Origin: CAYRDC01 sp964422925
GTDB taxonomy: Bacteria > Bacteroidota > Bacteroidia > Chitinophagales > S012-47
Direction of reading: 5' to 3'
Length of the DNA stretch: 64,000 bases
Assembly (NCBI GenBank): GCA_964422925.1
Contig: CAYRDC010000009.1
Span: 1 to 64,000, forward strand
The translations under genes and the position numbers were made by a program. The number at the start of each line of letters is the position of its first letter. Within the stretch, counting starts at the first letter, position 1. Of the stretch, positions 53,740 through 60,595 are shown one piece after another. The notes beneath the pieces were generated by a model. That model saw only the letters and a program-made list of their open reading frames with translations, ran no database searches and was not told the origin of the DNA.

Positions 53740-54086
53740 CTAAATTTTATTTCCGGAAGCGATAAAAACACCGCCATCACTGAATGAATGATCTACTTTA
53801 AAGTTATCTACTCTTGTTTTTAAAAATTGCCTGGTTGGCCTTGAAATGTCTGCCTTACCAACCAGGTTCATAAACTTGCCTCAAAGAGTGATCTTTTCCA
53901 TATGCCAATCCATAATTATAATTTTTCCATTTGGCCTGGTTACTTCTTATTTAATACATTTTCCCATTCCCGAATCGTGGACAACCCTCAAGCATAAATT
54001 GTTGCCGAAATCCAATCGTATATTTTAGAAAATCTGTTGTAGTAATCCGACACTTTTCTTAACCTATTATCTGCTATTAGGTGCAT
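53740..54086 (-). pseudogene. Remnant of a SAM-dependent methyltransferase gene
   Basis: Translated on the minus strand from ATG 54086 it reads MHLIADNRLRK then SDYYNRFSKIYDWISATIY and a stop; YYNRFSKIYDWIS is the usual opening of UbiE-like methyltransferases. The same frame resumes as LSTIREWENVLNK. After a shift by one base comes RPNGKIIIMDWHMEKITL, a stop, then GKFMNLVGKADISRP and DNFKVDHSFSDGGVFIASG, ending at 53740. These are typical C-terminal elements of the same family. The SAM-binding core (GxGxG) is missing, so there is a large internal deletion besides a frameshift and two stops. It lies 74 bases after the SRPBCC gene on the same strand. Confidence 0.75.
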
Positions 54087-54160
54087 ATTATAAACAGGTC
54101 ATTTTTCTTTGCCTCACTTTTTTCAAAGCTCCCGATTGAGTACGTGCAGGCAAAAGCATT

Positions 54161-54727
54161 TTATTTACCTTCAGAATCACGGGCTTTTTCAATTTCACTT
54201 TTCAACCTCAAATGAGCATTCAGGACAATGTTTATTATGGTTTTTCTTGCTATCAGGAAATTGATGATCCCGTTCAAAAAACCATAATTCAAGGTATAGT
54301 GAATCCGTTCAACCGATAATGTTTTTCCATCTCGCGCTATAAAATAGTGCTCATACAAAAGTTTTTTGAAAATTTTATCCTTTCCTATTAGCTCACCGGA
54401 GTAAAATTGGTTCTTGCTGAATCCAATGATTTTGTATGGAATCCATTCCGCCTTCTTATTTCTCTTGTCCAATACATAATAAACCAATCCATCCCTCAGC
54501 ATTCCGTTTTCCCCTTCTGCTTTGAATTCGTATTTTGGGAAAAACTTTGTATGGTTATAGATATTTTCAACGTACCTGAAAACATTTTCAGGCTCTTCAT
54601 CTATCAGGACGGAAATTTCAATACAGTATTGATATCCTTTTTTGGGTTCACAGTCAGACACCTGATTTATCCCTGCCATTCCCTGCAAACAGCTGCTAAA
54701 CAGGAGCATTGAGAGACAAGGGGTCAT
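54161..54727 (-). CDS. SRPBCC/START-like domain lipoprotein
   Basis: The ATG at 54727 gives 188 residues with a short lipobox-like start (MTPCLSMLLFSSCLQG, C13). The body reads as a polyketide-cyclase/SRPBCC fold: EISVLIDEEPENVFRYVENIYNHTKFFPKY, typical of the first helix-strand part, and a C-terminal long helix (KTIINIVLNAHLRLKSEIEKA). It may bind a hydrophobic ligand. The degraded methyltransferase immediately downstream suggests a former two-gene unit, perhaps for lipid or pigment modification. Function unknown. Confidence 0.68.
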   Translation of the reverse strand: MTPCLSMLLFSSCLQGMAGINQVSDCEPKKGYQYCIEISVLIDEEPENVFRYVENIYNHTKFFPKYEFKAEGENGMLRDGLVYYVLDKRNKKAEWIPYKIIGFSKNQFYSGELIGKDKIFKKLLYEHYFIARDGKTLSVERIHYTLNYGFLNGIINFLIARKTIINIVLNAHLRLKSEIEKARDSEGK

Positions 54728-54893
54728 TATATTGGCCAGTCTCACCTGGTTTTTTTGATTTTTCTCGGGTTTATAATCCGGAAACATGGAATTTTTCGTT
54801 TGGCTTTACCAGCTGCAAGCAAAGCTCAAGTTTAATTAACCGACTAAAATTAAATGAAAGGAATGATATTCTGGCTCGGTACAACAGTGCCAT

Positions 54894-54928
54894 ATAAAGC
54901 CCCCGGTCCTGGTGAGGGGCCGGGGGCT
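54894..54928 (-). terminator. Terminator after the 182-residue unknown gene
   Basis: A 9-bp GC-rich stem AGCCCCCGG/CCGGGGGCT, followed on the minus strand by TTTATA. It is 25 bases after the stop at 54954. Confidence 0.7.
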
Positions 54929-54953
54929 GGTTATTCCGCGTTTTGTCTGGCTG

Positions 54954-55502
54954 TTAATTGAGTGAATACCCGGTTTTCCGGAATGCCGTCAGCAGTTGAT
55001 CAAACGCTTCCGGGGAAAAACCCTCTTCCATCAACTTCATGACAAGCACAGAGGTGAGCATGCGGTCCCAATGCTCCTGGCTGCGCCAGGAACCCGCGTT
55101 GCTTTTCGGCTTGGGCATCACGAATTCCGGGTTTGCTGGCTGCGGGGCCTGCTCCCGGTCCCCGTAATCAAGGTATTTTCTTTTTAATTCCCCGAGGTTC
55201 AGGTTTTGCAGATCCCTGAAGTTTTCCCGGATGGCTTTGGCCAGTATTACTTCATCCAGCACTACATCTTCAAAGGCGAGCAGCGCCCGGACAATGCCGA
55301 CAGCCATTGCGTAACTCAGGTTAAAGGTCAGCTCCTTGATTCGCCCATTTCGTTCTTCCTTGTAAACGAAACCTTTCATTTCAGCCTGCTCAGGTGGCAC
55401 CAGGGTACGGAGAGTCACCATATAGCCTATGTCGTGTTTCGATACCGTCAGGCATTTGTTGCTGGTTTTCATTTCAATGAATTCAAGTTTTTTCGTCATC
55501 AT
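54954..55502 (-). CDS. Hypothetical protein, 182 residues
   Basis: I do not recognise this protein. It has no signal peptide or membrane segment. The N-terminal ~80 residues look like an alpha/beta domain (FIEMKTSNKCLTVSKHDIGYMVTLRTL). The middle is charged with a proline-rich linker (QAPQPANPEFVMPKPK), and the end is helical (SVLVMKLMEEGFSPEAFDQLL). ATGATG offers two adjacent starts. It follows the next unknown gene by 33 bases and has its own terminator, so the two form a probable operon. Confidence 0.6.
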   Translation of the reverse strand: MMTKKLEFIEMKTSNKCLTVSKHDIGYMVTLRTLVPPEQAEMKGFVYKEERNGRIKELTFNLSYAMAVGIVRALLAFEDVVLDEVILAKAIRENFRDLQNLNLGELKRKYLDYGDREQAPQPANPEFVMPKPKSNAGSWRSQEHWDRMLTSVLVMKLMEEGFSPEAFDQLLTAFRKTGYSLN

Positions 55503-55535
55503 GACATAATTTTTTTAATCGTGGAAACGGAAAGG

Positions 55536-56222
55536 TTAATTGATTTCTCCGAGTTCAATCTTTACATTGAAATTCAGGCGGTTCATTTCCTCCTGATGTG
55601 CGCTTACTGACTTCATGTCTTTGATAGTAGACCGATGGAAGGAGTAAGTGTTGTTCCATCCTCCGGGAAGCATGATATGCCCATATTCCAAAGAGCCGAA
55701 AATTTTGTTTTTGCTGACCTCTTTCAGCGGTTCATATTTCCGGGCAAATTCTGCAATAATATTATCAGCTTCAGTTTCAGGATGTTCGTGCTCAAAATAA
55801 GCCGATTCAATATAAGGCAAGAATATTTCTACTATATCCTCGTTAAGCGGATCCGATAACTTAATTGAAGAAAAGTCATCGTCCGGACGACATTCCTTCA
55901 ATTCATTTTTGATATAATTCAGGTCGTAAAGTGGCCTGCTGTAATATTTGTTCATCTCTTTAATCAGTTTGCCAATTGTATCTATGTTGTCATCCAAATA
56001 GTAGGGATCGGTCCACATAAAATCACCTTTTACCGTAGAAAAGTACAGGTCACCATTAGGTTCCTTGTTCAAATAAAGCGTTACATCGTACTTTTTTGGG
56101 CCGTTCAACAGCGGTTCACCGGTTTTGGCAATGTAGTTCATCACCTTGTCGACCAGGTAAGGGCTGAGAATGGTTCCGGCTGCGTAGGTACCGGACTGGA
56201 GAAGAAAAATTCTGCGCTTCAT
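55536..56222 (-). CDS. Hypothetical protein preceded by a structured leader
   Basis: The ATG at 56222 gives 228 residues. A frame open for 45 more codons upstream is rejected because it runs through a structured RNA leader. The N-terminus MKRRIFLLQSGTYAAGTIL has a twin-arginine-like pattern (RRxFL) and could be a Tat signal, but charged residues follow soon after. The rest is acidic (DPYYLDDNIDTIGKL, EHEHPETEADNII). No family is recognised. Its start codon is one base from the last arm of an inverted repeat that could control translation. Confidence 0.6.
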   Translation of the reverse strand: MKRRIFLLQSGTYAAGTILSPYLVDKVMNYIAKTGEPLLNGPKKYDVTLYLNKEPNGDLYFSTVKGDFMWTDPYYLDDNIDTIGKLIKEMNKYYSRPLYDLNYIKNELKECRPDDDFSSIKLSDPLNEDIVEIFLPYIESAYFEHEHPETEADNIIAEFARKYEPLKEVSKNKIFGSLEYGHIMLPGGWNNTYSFHRSTIKDMKSVSAHQEEMNRLNFNVKIELGEIN

Positions 56223-56223
56223 A

Positions 56224-56258
56224 ATGCAACAATTTTTAGGGTGAACAAATTGTTGCAT
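56224..56258 (-). promoter_or_regulatory. 12-bp hairpin abutting the start codon (candidate sequestering helix)
   Basis: ATGCAACAATTT (56224-56235) and AAATTGTTGCAT (56247-56258) are perfect reverse complements with an 11-base loop. In the minus-strand mRNA the helix ends one base before the ATG at 56222. Its upstream arm shares the bases 56253-56258 with the competing longer-range stem described next, so the two cannot form together. Confidence 0.6.
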
Positions 56259-56387
56259 CAAGAGGACAAAACATGGAGGAGGGATCCCTGTTGTTTTTGA
56301 GCGGGCCGCTCCGCATCGTTTGGTCCACCGTGCCCCGGGATCGGGATCGGTTGGCATTCCGTATTTCTACGGAAACTCTTGATGCAA
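56253..56387 (-). ncRNA. Candidate riboswitch-like structured leader
   Basis: TTGCATCAAGAG and CTCTTGATGCAA (56253-56264 and 56376-56387) are perfect 12-base reverse complements that would close a 135-base domain in the minus-strand transcript. Just inside the 5' arm is a 7-bp hairpin TTCCGTA-GAAA-TACGGAA (56357-56374) with a GNRA tetraloop on the minus strand. Further inside are GAGCG-GCC-CGCTC and other GC-rich pairings in an otherwise AT-rich neighbourhood. The closing stem competes with the hairpin at the start codon. I match it to no known riboswitch; a mobile repeat is the main alternative. Confidence 0.45.
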
Positions 56388-56571
56388 TCTCTCAATTAAT
56401 AACACTGCTATTATACGAAAAAAATCCGAAAAAGTCGAAAAATTAATATATTTTTTTCAGCATAATTCATATGCTATAGAGGCAAAACGGGTTGCTGAAA
56501 AAAGTTTTTTTGAAGGCCGGATGGAAGGTGTTTTTTCCGGGGTTTCCGGGCCCGAAAACAAGGCTGCGGAG
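56388..56571. other. AT-rich gap without a gene
   Basis: Contains long A and T runs, then GGCCGGA...TCCGGGCC, which can fold into a long hairpin on either strand. No reading frame is supported. The promoter of the structured leader should lie here, but I could not find a good TAnnTTTG on the minus strand. Confidence 0.4.
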
Positions 56572-56593
56572 CAGCCGGGAACGGCTGATTTTT
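56572..56593 (+). terminator. Terminator-like hairpin with no gene upstream on its strand
   Basis: CAGCCG-GGAA-CGGCTG followed by ATTTTTG on the plus strand; the loop is a GNRA tetraloop. No plus-strand gene lies upstream, so either it ends a small RNA or it is fortuitous. Confidence 0.35.
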
Positions 56594-56614
56594 GAGGAAA
56601 GGAAAGCCTTGCTC

Positions 56615-56645
56615 TTGCATATTCAAGCCAATAGCAAGACCTTTG
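56615..56645 (+). promoter_or_regulatory. Candidate promoter of tRNA-Arg
   Basis: TTG (56615-56617), 20-base spacer, GACCTTTG (56638-56645), one mismatch from TAnnTTTG, seven bases before the mature tRNA 5' end. Confidence 0.5.
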
Positions 56646-56652
56646 CAGTTCC

Positions 56653-56724
56653 GGCCCCGTAGTACAACGGATAGTACGTAGGTCTCCGGAACCTAAGATC
56701 CAGGTTCGATTCCTGGCGGGGTCA
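56653..56724 (+). tRNA. tRNA-Arg (anticodon CCG)
   Basis: A full cloverleaf can be drawn: acceptor GGCCCCG/CGGGGTC (one G-U), D stem GTAC/GTAC, anticodon stem TAGGT/ACCTA with loop CTCCGGA (anticodon CCG, reads CGG), T stem CCAGG/CCTGG with loop TTCGATT, discriminator A. The 3' CCA is not encoded. It has its own promoter and terminator, so it is a single-gene unit. Confidence 0.95.
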
Positions 56725-56733
56725 CTTTTTCAG

Positions 56734-56763
56734 GCTGCTGTTTTTAGAACGGCAGCTTTTTTT
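56734..56763 (+). terminator. Terminator of tRNA-Arg
   Basis: Nine-bp stem GCTGCTGTT/AACGGCAGC (one G-U), loop TTTAG, followed by seven Ts, ten bases after the tRNA. Confidence 0.9.
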
Positions 56764-56859
56764 ATGTGCCGTTCCGGCATGGTACTGCATGGTCCATAGC
56801 CAGGAAGAAGGTGTTTGCAGGGTAGTCGTTTTGGACAGGCAAAGAGGAAGGAAAAGTAG

Positions 56860-57224
56860 TGGAGCTGGCGGGAATCGAACCCGCGTCCAGTCACAGCATG
56901 AATAAGCTTTCTACATGCTTAGCTGTTGCTTAATTGTCGGGCAACCTGCAGGTGCAACAGCTTACCCGGTTGGTTGCCTTATCCCCGTAAAATTCGCTAT
57001 GAACCCGGGGAAAAGGTTCATAACTATCCCGGCTGGATGATGCTTCCGGTCCCGGTTGCCGGGAATCCCGGGGGAAGCAAAGGCGCCTGATTCCTTGAAT
57101 CAGGCAGCCAGGGCGTAGTTATACTCGCCATGTAAAATCAGTAACTGCTGAGATTTACGAGCCAGCAATCCATGCTCGGCATGCTTACTTATCCCTGTCT
57201 GTGCTGTCAATGCCAGTCAGCCCC
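56860..57224 (-). ncRNA. ssrA: tmRNA (ssrA)
   Basis: On the minus strand the 5' end GGGGCTGACTGGC pairs with the 3' end GTCC...CAGCTCC to form the tRNA-like acceptor, and the T arm GCGGGTTCGATTCCCGC is perfect. The tag frame at 57129-57100 encodes GEYNYALAA followed by TGA, with the usual Bacteroidota ending; a leading alanine comes from the charged tRNA part. A hairpin (CTGATTC AAG GAATCAG) follows the tag stop. CCA is not encoded (CTA instead). tmRNA with SmpB rescues stalled ribosomes and tags the unfinished protein for proteolysis. Confidence 0.95.
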
Positions 57225-57231
57225 ATTACGT

Positions 57232-57239
57232 CAAAGATC
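57232..57239 (-). promoter_or_regulatory. Candidate -7 box of tmRNA (GATCTTTG)
   Basis: One mismatch from TAnnTTTG, seven bases before the tmRNA 5' end, the same distance as in the tRNA-Arg promoter. A perfect TAATTTTG (57252-57245) lies slightly further upstream. Confidence 0.35.
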
Positions 57240-57325
57240 CGCTGCAAAATTACAATCTTCTTTGCTTTGTTGCCATGTTTTCATTGCGGTTTGCCCCGCA
57301 ATCTTTATACCAGTGCGGCTTTTGT

Positions 57326-57333
57326 TAATTTTG
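57326..57333 (+). promoter_or_regulatory. Candidate -7 box (TAATTTTG)
   Basis: Perfect TAnnTTTG, 23 bases before the ATG of the saccharopine-dehydrogenase-like gene. No TTG at the right -33 distance. Confidence 0.35.
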
Positions 57334-57356
57334 CCTGCCCCTGAAAAACGCATTTT

Positions 57357-58580
57357 ATGAGCAAAAGTTCCGCCTCGCTGTGCATCGGACTCTTGAAAGA
57401 GGGCCGGGTTCCGCCCGATAACCGGGTGCCGCTTACTCCGGACCAGTGTGCCGGTTTAAAAGCCCGTTATCCCGGCCTGGAAATTGTCGCGGAAACCAGC
57501 GATGTGCGGTGCTTCAGTGACCGGGAATATGAGCAAAAGGGCATCCAGGTAACGGATGATTTATCGGGTTGCGATGTGCTGATGGGCGTGAAGGAAGTGC
57601 CGGTTGACCGCCTGATGCCGGACAAAACCTACCTGTATTTTTCCCACACGATCAAGAAACAACCATATAACCGCAGGATGTTGCAGACCATTTTGGAGCG
57701 CCACATCCGCCTGGTTGATTATGAATGCCTGACAGGACCCGGTGGGCAACGGGTGATTGCTTTTGGCCGCTGGGCCGGGATTGTGGGAGCCCACAACGGC
57801 TTGCGGATGTTTGGAAAGCGAACAGGCGCGTTCAGCCTGCCTGCGGTACACCGTATGCCTGATTATAAAGCCCTGCAGGAACATTACCGGGGTGTGAAGT
57901 TGCCGTCCATGCGCATTGTGCTCACGGGAAACGGGCGGGTAGCCCACGGGGCCGAAGAAGTGCTCTGGCAACTGGGAATTCAAGCCGTAAATCCGGCCGA
58001 TTATCTGAACGGCTCTTTTGACGGCCCGGTCTATACCAAATTGTCAGGCGCTGACTTGTATTACCGGAAAAGCGATGGAGCTTACGTGCGGGAAGAATTT
58101 CATGAATACCCGGAGCGATATGCCACCCGGTTTAGCCACTTTACAGCTTGCACCGACCTAATGATCAACGCGATATTCTGGAAACCGGACGCCCCCGTGT
58201 TTTTTACACGCGAAGAAATGCTCAGACCCGGCTTTTCCATCCGCTGCATTGCCGATATTTCCTGTGATATCAGGGGATCCATTCCTTCCACGCAACGGGC
58301 ATCCACCATCGAAAATCCTGTGTATGGTTATGACCCGGCCACTGACAGCGAAGCGGAACCTTACGGAAAGCATGTAGTGGATGTAATGGCAGTGGACAAC
58401 TTGCCCAATGAACTGCCCCGCGATGCATCGGAAGATTTCGGCAATATGCTGATCGGGCGTGTAATCCCGGAATTTTTCAGCGATAACAGCCTAATGCTGG
58501 AACGTGCCACCATCGCCCGGGACGGGCATCTGACCACCCGGTACAGCTACCTGCAGGATTACGTGGACGGAAAGGAATAA
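57357..58580 (+). CDS. Saccharopine dehydrogenase (LYS1-type)-like NAD(P)-dependent oxidoreductase
   Basis: The 407-residue protein has the alanine dehydrogenase/transhydrogenase N-terminal fold: E15-x-R17 and the DNRVPLTPDQ motif bind substrate, and K79 (LMGVKE) with H97 (YFSHTIK) correspond to the catalytic lysine-histidine pair of yeast LYS1. FGRWAGIVGAHNGL and the dinucleotide motif LTGNGRVAHGA (189-199) follow. It probably forms or cleaves saccharopine in lysine metabolism. No partner gene is near. It converges on the aminotransferase, with one base between the stops. Confidence 0.8.
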   Translation: MSKSSASLCIGLLKEGRVPPDNRVPLTPDQCAGLKARYPGLEIVAETSDVRCFSDREYEQKGIQVTDDLSGCDVLMGVKEVPVDRLMPDKTYLYFSHTIKKQPYNRRMLQTILERHIRLVDYECLTGPGGQRVIAFGRWAGIVGAHNGLRMFGKRTGAFSLPAVHRMPDYKALQEHYRGVKLPSMRIVLTGNGRVAHGAEEVLWQLGIQAVNPADYLNGSFDGPVYTKLSGADLYYRKSDGAYVREEFHEYPERYATRFSHFTACTDLMINAIFWKPDAPVFFTREEMLRPGFSIRCIADISCDIRGSIPSTQRASTIENPVYGYDPATDSEAEPYGKHVVDVMAVDNLPNELPRDASEDFGNMLIGRVIPEFFSDNSLMLERATIARDGHLTTRYSYLQDYVDGKE

Positions 58581-59810
58581 TCAGGCAGTCCGGGAAATTT
58601 CTTCAGCTTTCTGTTCTTTCCGGCCGGGGTACACTTTCAGGGCTTCTTCCAGGCAGCCCATGGCTTCTGAAAGGTCCTGACGGTTCAGCACATAGGCAAT
58701 GCGTACTTCATCCTTGCCCAACCCCGGGGTTGCGTAAAACCCGGTAGCCGGAGCCAGCATTACGGTTTTCCCGTTCAGATCAAAAGATTCGAGCAGCCAT
58801 TGGCAAAAGCGGTCGCTGTCGTCAACCGGCAGGCGGGCAAAGCAATAGAACGCGCCCCCCGGGACCGGACACAGCACCCCCGGCATGCGGTTCAGGCGTT
58901 CGACCACAAGGTTGCGCCTTCCCAGATATTCGTCATACACTTCCCGGAAATAGGCTTCCCCGGCATCGAGTGCCGCTTCGGCCAGAATCTGGCCCAGCGT
59001 GGGCGGGCTTAATCTTGCCTGCCCGAATTTGAGGGCTGTTTCCATCACTGCCCGGTTGCGCGATATAAAAGCCCCGATCCTGGCCCCGCAGGCTGAATAC
59101 CGCTTGGAAACGGAATCCATTAATACTACATGCTCTTCTAAACCTTCCAGGTTCAGCACACTGAAATGTTTCCGCCCGTCATACACGAATTCGCGGTACA
59201 CTTCATCGGCAAAGAGGAAGAGGTCGTGTTTGAGCACCAGTTCACGCAGTCGCTCCAGCTCGTCCTGCGTGTAAAAGTATCCGGTCGGGTTATTGGGATT
59301 GCAGATCAGGATGGCACGGGTCTTATCCGTTATCAGTTCCTCGAAAGCCTCAATGGGCGGCAGGGCAAAACCACTTTCAATGCGGCTGGTCACGGGTTTC
59401 ACAGTAATGTTCCCGGCCACGGCAAACCCGTTGTAATTGGCATAAAAGGGTTCGGGAATGATGACTTCATCCCCGGGGTCGAGGCAGGAAAACATCCCAA
59501 ACAGGATGGCCTCGGAACCTCCGGTGGTTACCATGATATTTTCCGGTTCAAGACTGATTCCGTGTTTTGTATAATATTTTGTCAGTTTTTCCCGGTAGGA
59601 GGCAAATCCGGACGAGTGGCTGTATTCAATAACCGTCCGGTCCGTGTTTCGTACCGCTTCGAGGGCAATTTCCGGGGTCCGGATATCCGGTTGGCCGATG
59701 TTCAGATGAAAGATATGTTTGCCGGCTTTTTTGGCAGCCTCGGCATAAGGCACTAGCTTACGGATCGGGGAAGCCGGCATACGTTTTCCCTTGTCTGAAA
59801 GATGTGGCAT
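58581..59810 (-). CDS. Class I/II aminotransferase (aspartate-aminotransferase-like)
   Basis: The 409-residue PLP enzyme transfers amino groups between amino and 2-oxo acids. The start MPHLSDKGKRMPASPIRKLVPYA matches the usual family N-terminus. Cofactor residues are K236 in DSVSKRYSACGARIG, N171-x-N-N-P-T-G177, D202-E-V-Y and the final arginine in KDEVRIAYVL. The substrate is not clear; aspartate and aromatic types share these motifs. A perfect -7 box ends five bases upstream of the ATG. Confidence 0.9.
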   Translation of the reverse strand: MPHLSDKGKRMPASPIRKLVPYAEAAKKAGKHIFHLNIGQPDIRTPEIALEAVRNTDRTVIEYSHSSGFASYREKLTKYYTKHGISLEPENIMVTTGGSEAILFGMFSCLDPGDEVIIPEPFYANYNGFAVAGNITVKPVTSRIESGFALPPIEAFEELITDKTRAILICNPNNPTGYFYTQDELERLRELVLKHDLFLFADEVYREFVYDGRKHFSVLNLEGLEEHVVLMDSVSKRYSACGARIGAFISRNRAVMETALKFGQARLSPPTLGQILAEAALDAGEAYFREVYDEYLGRRNLVVERLNRMPGVLCPVPGGAFYCFARLPVDDSDRFCQWLLESFDLNGKTVMLAPATGFYATPGLGKDEVRIAYVLNRQDLSEAMGCLEEALKVYPGRKEQKAEEISRTA

Positions 59811-59815
59811 ACCTG

Positions 59816-59823
59816 CAAAGTTA
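59816..59823 (-). promoter_or_regulatory. Candidate -7 box (TAACTTTG) directly before a start codon
   Basis: A perfect TAnnTTTG element ending five bases before the aminotransferase ATG; transcription should begin at or next to the start codon. No TTG at the -33 position, where a T-rich run from the neighbouring terminator lies. Confidence 0.4.
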
Positions 59824-59835
59824 CGTTTAACGCAT

Positions 59836-59865
59836 AAAAAACCCGCAGCCTGATACTGCGGGTTT
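59836..59865 (-). terminator. Terminator of the DUF1573 gene
   Basis: Perfect 10-bp stem AAACCCGCAG/CTGCGGGTTT, 7-base loop, followed on the minus strand by six Ts in all. It lies 25 bases after the DUF1573 stop. Confidence 0.9.
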
Positions 59866-59890
59866 GTTTTATCCTTATGGTTCCGTTGCT

Positions 59891-60346
59891 TTAATTCGGG
59901 TTCGTTATGGAATTTTTGTTTTCCGGTACGCTGCTGTCAGCCGGTTGATCCACCACTTCTCCTTCAAAATAAAGTTTGACCGGTGAATTTACCGCATTGG
60001 AAATAACGGTAATAGGCTTCTTAAACCGTCCGACACGGGCCGCGTTGTACTGGGCTGTTACGGTGCCGGTTTGTCCCGGAAGCACCGGATTCTTTGACCA
60101 GTTGGTTACGGTGCAGCCACATACTTTCTGTACATTCTGAATGGTCAGCGGTTCGGTTCCGGTGTTGGTAAATTTAAATTGGTAGGAAACCGGTTTTCCT
60201 TTGGGAATTTTCCCAAAATCATGGGTGGTCTTCTCAAAGGAAATCTTTGCTCCGCTGGTAGGGGTGCCTGCATTGCTGTTATTTTGCCCGAAGGCAACGG
60301 CACATATCACACCAAATGCTACAATTAATGTAAAGATCCGCTTCAT
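59891..60346 (-). CDS. DUF1573 secreted protein
   Basis: This 151-residue protein has a signal peptide (MKRIFTLIVAFGVICAVAFGQ) and a single Ig-like DUF1573 domain: ISFEKTTHDFGKIPKGKPV, FKFTNTGTEPLTIQNVQKVCGCT and TVTAQYNAARVGRFKKPITV. The V-C-G-C-T motif is the family signature. Proteins of this kind are abundant in Bacteroidota envelopes, but their role is unknown. Single gene with its own terminator. Confidence 0.92.
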   Translation of the reverse strand: MKRIFTLIVAFGVICAVAFGQNNSNAGTPTSGAKISFEKTTHDFGKIPKGKPVSYQFKFTNTGTEPLTIQNVQKVCGCTVTNWSKNPVLPGQTGTVTAQYNAARVGRFKKPITVISNAVNSPVKLYFEGEVVDQPADSSVPENKNSITNPN

Positions 60347-60560
60347 GGTATTAAAAATTTTTGGTTAATTAAAAACCCGAACATCAAAATTAGTATTTTT
60401 TTTCAGGAATTCCATGATGGGAAATCCAGTCTTGGTTTTGGCAAGCTTTATGCCAAGTAGCAAGTGAACGATGATCCTGACAATTTGTTATATGCTTGCT
60501 GCGTATTTAACATTTTCCACACTGGCGATTTTTGTCAATTACCAGTAGGGGGATATTGCA

Positions 60561-60568
60561 TATTTTTG
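60561..60568 (+). promoter_or_regulatory. Candidate -7 box (TATTTTTG)
   Basis: Perfect TAnnTTTG, 27 bases before the E1 ATG. A TTG lies 26 bases further upstream, slightly too far for the usual spacing. Confidence 0.35.
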
Positions 60569-60595
60569 AAAGCAGAATCTAACGGGATCCGGATT

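Noticed and set aside
53846..54028. 60-codon plus-strand open frame in the AT-rich gap
   Set aside because: It lies antisense to the methyltransferase remnant, whose sequence is recognisable, and itself resembles nothing.
56223..56357. In-frame N-terminal extension of the 228-residue unknown protein
   Set aside because: It would run through the structured inverted-repeat leader, the sequence (Pro/Arg/Cys-rich) looks non-coding, and the ATG at 56222 gives a normal signal-like start.
56653..57224. Possible genomic-island insertion at the tRNA-Arg/tmRNA pair
   Set aside because: Both are common integration sites, but I found no integrase gene and no direct repeat of the tRNA or tmRNA 3' end within the window.
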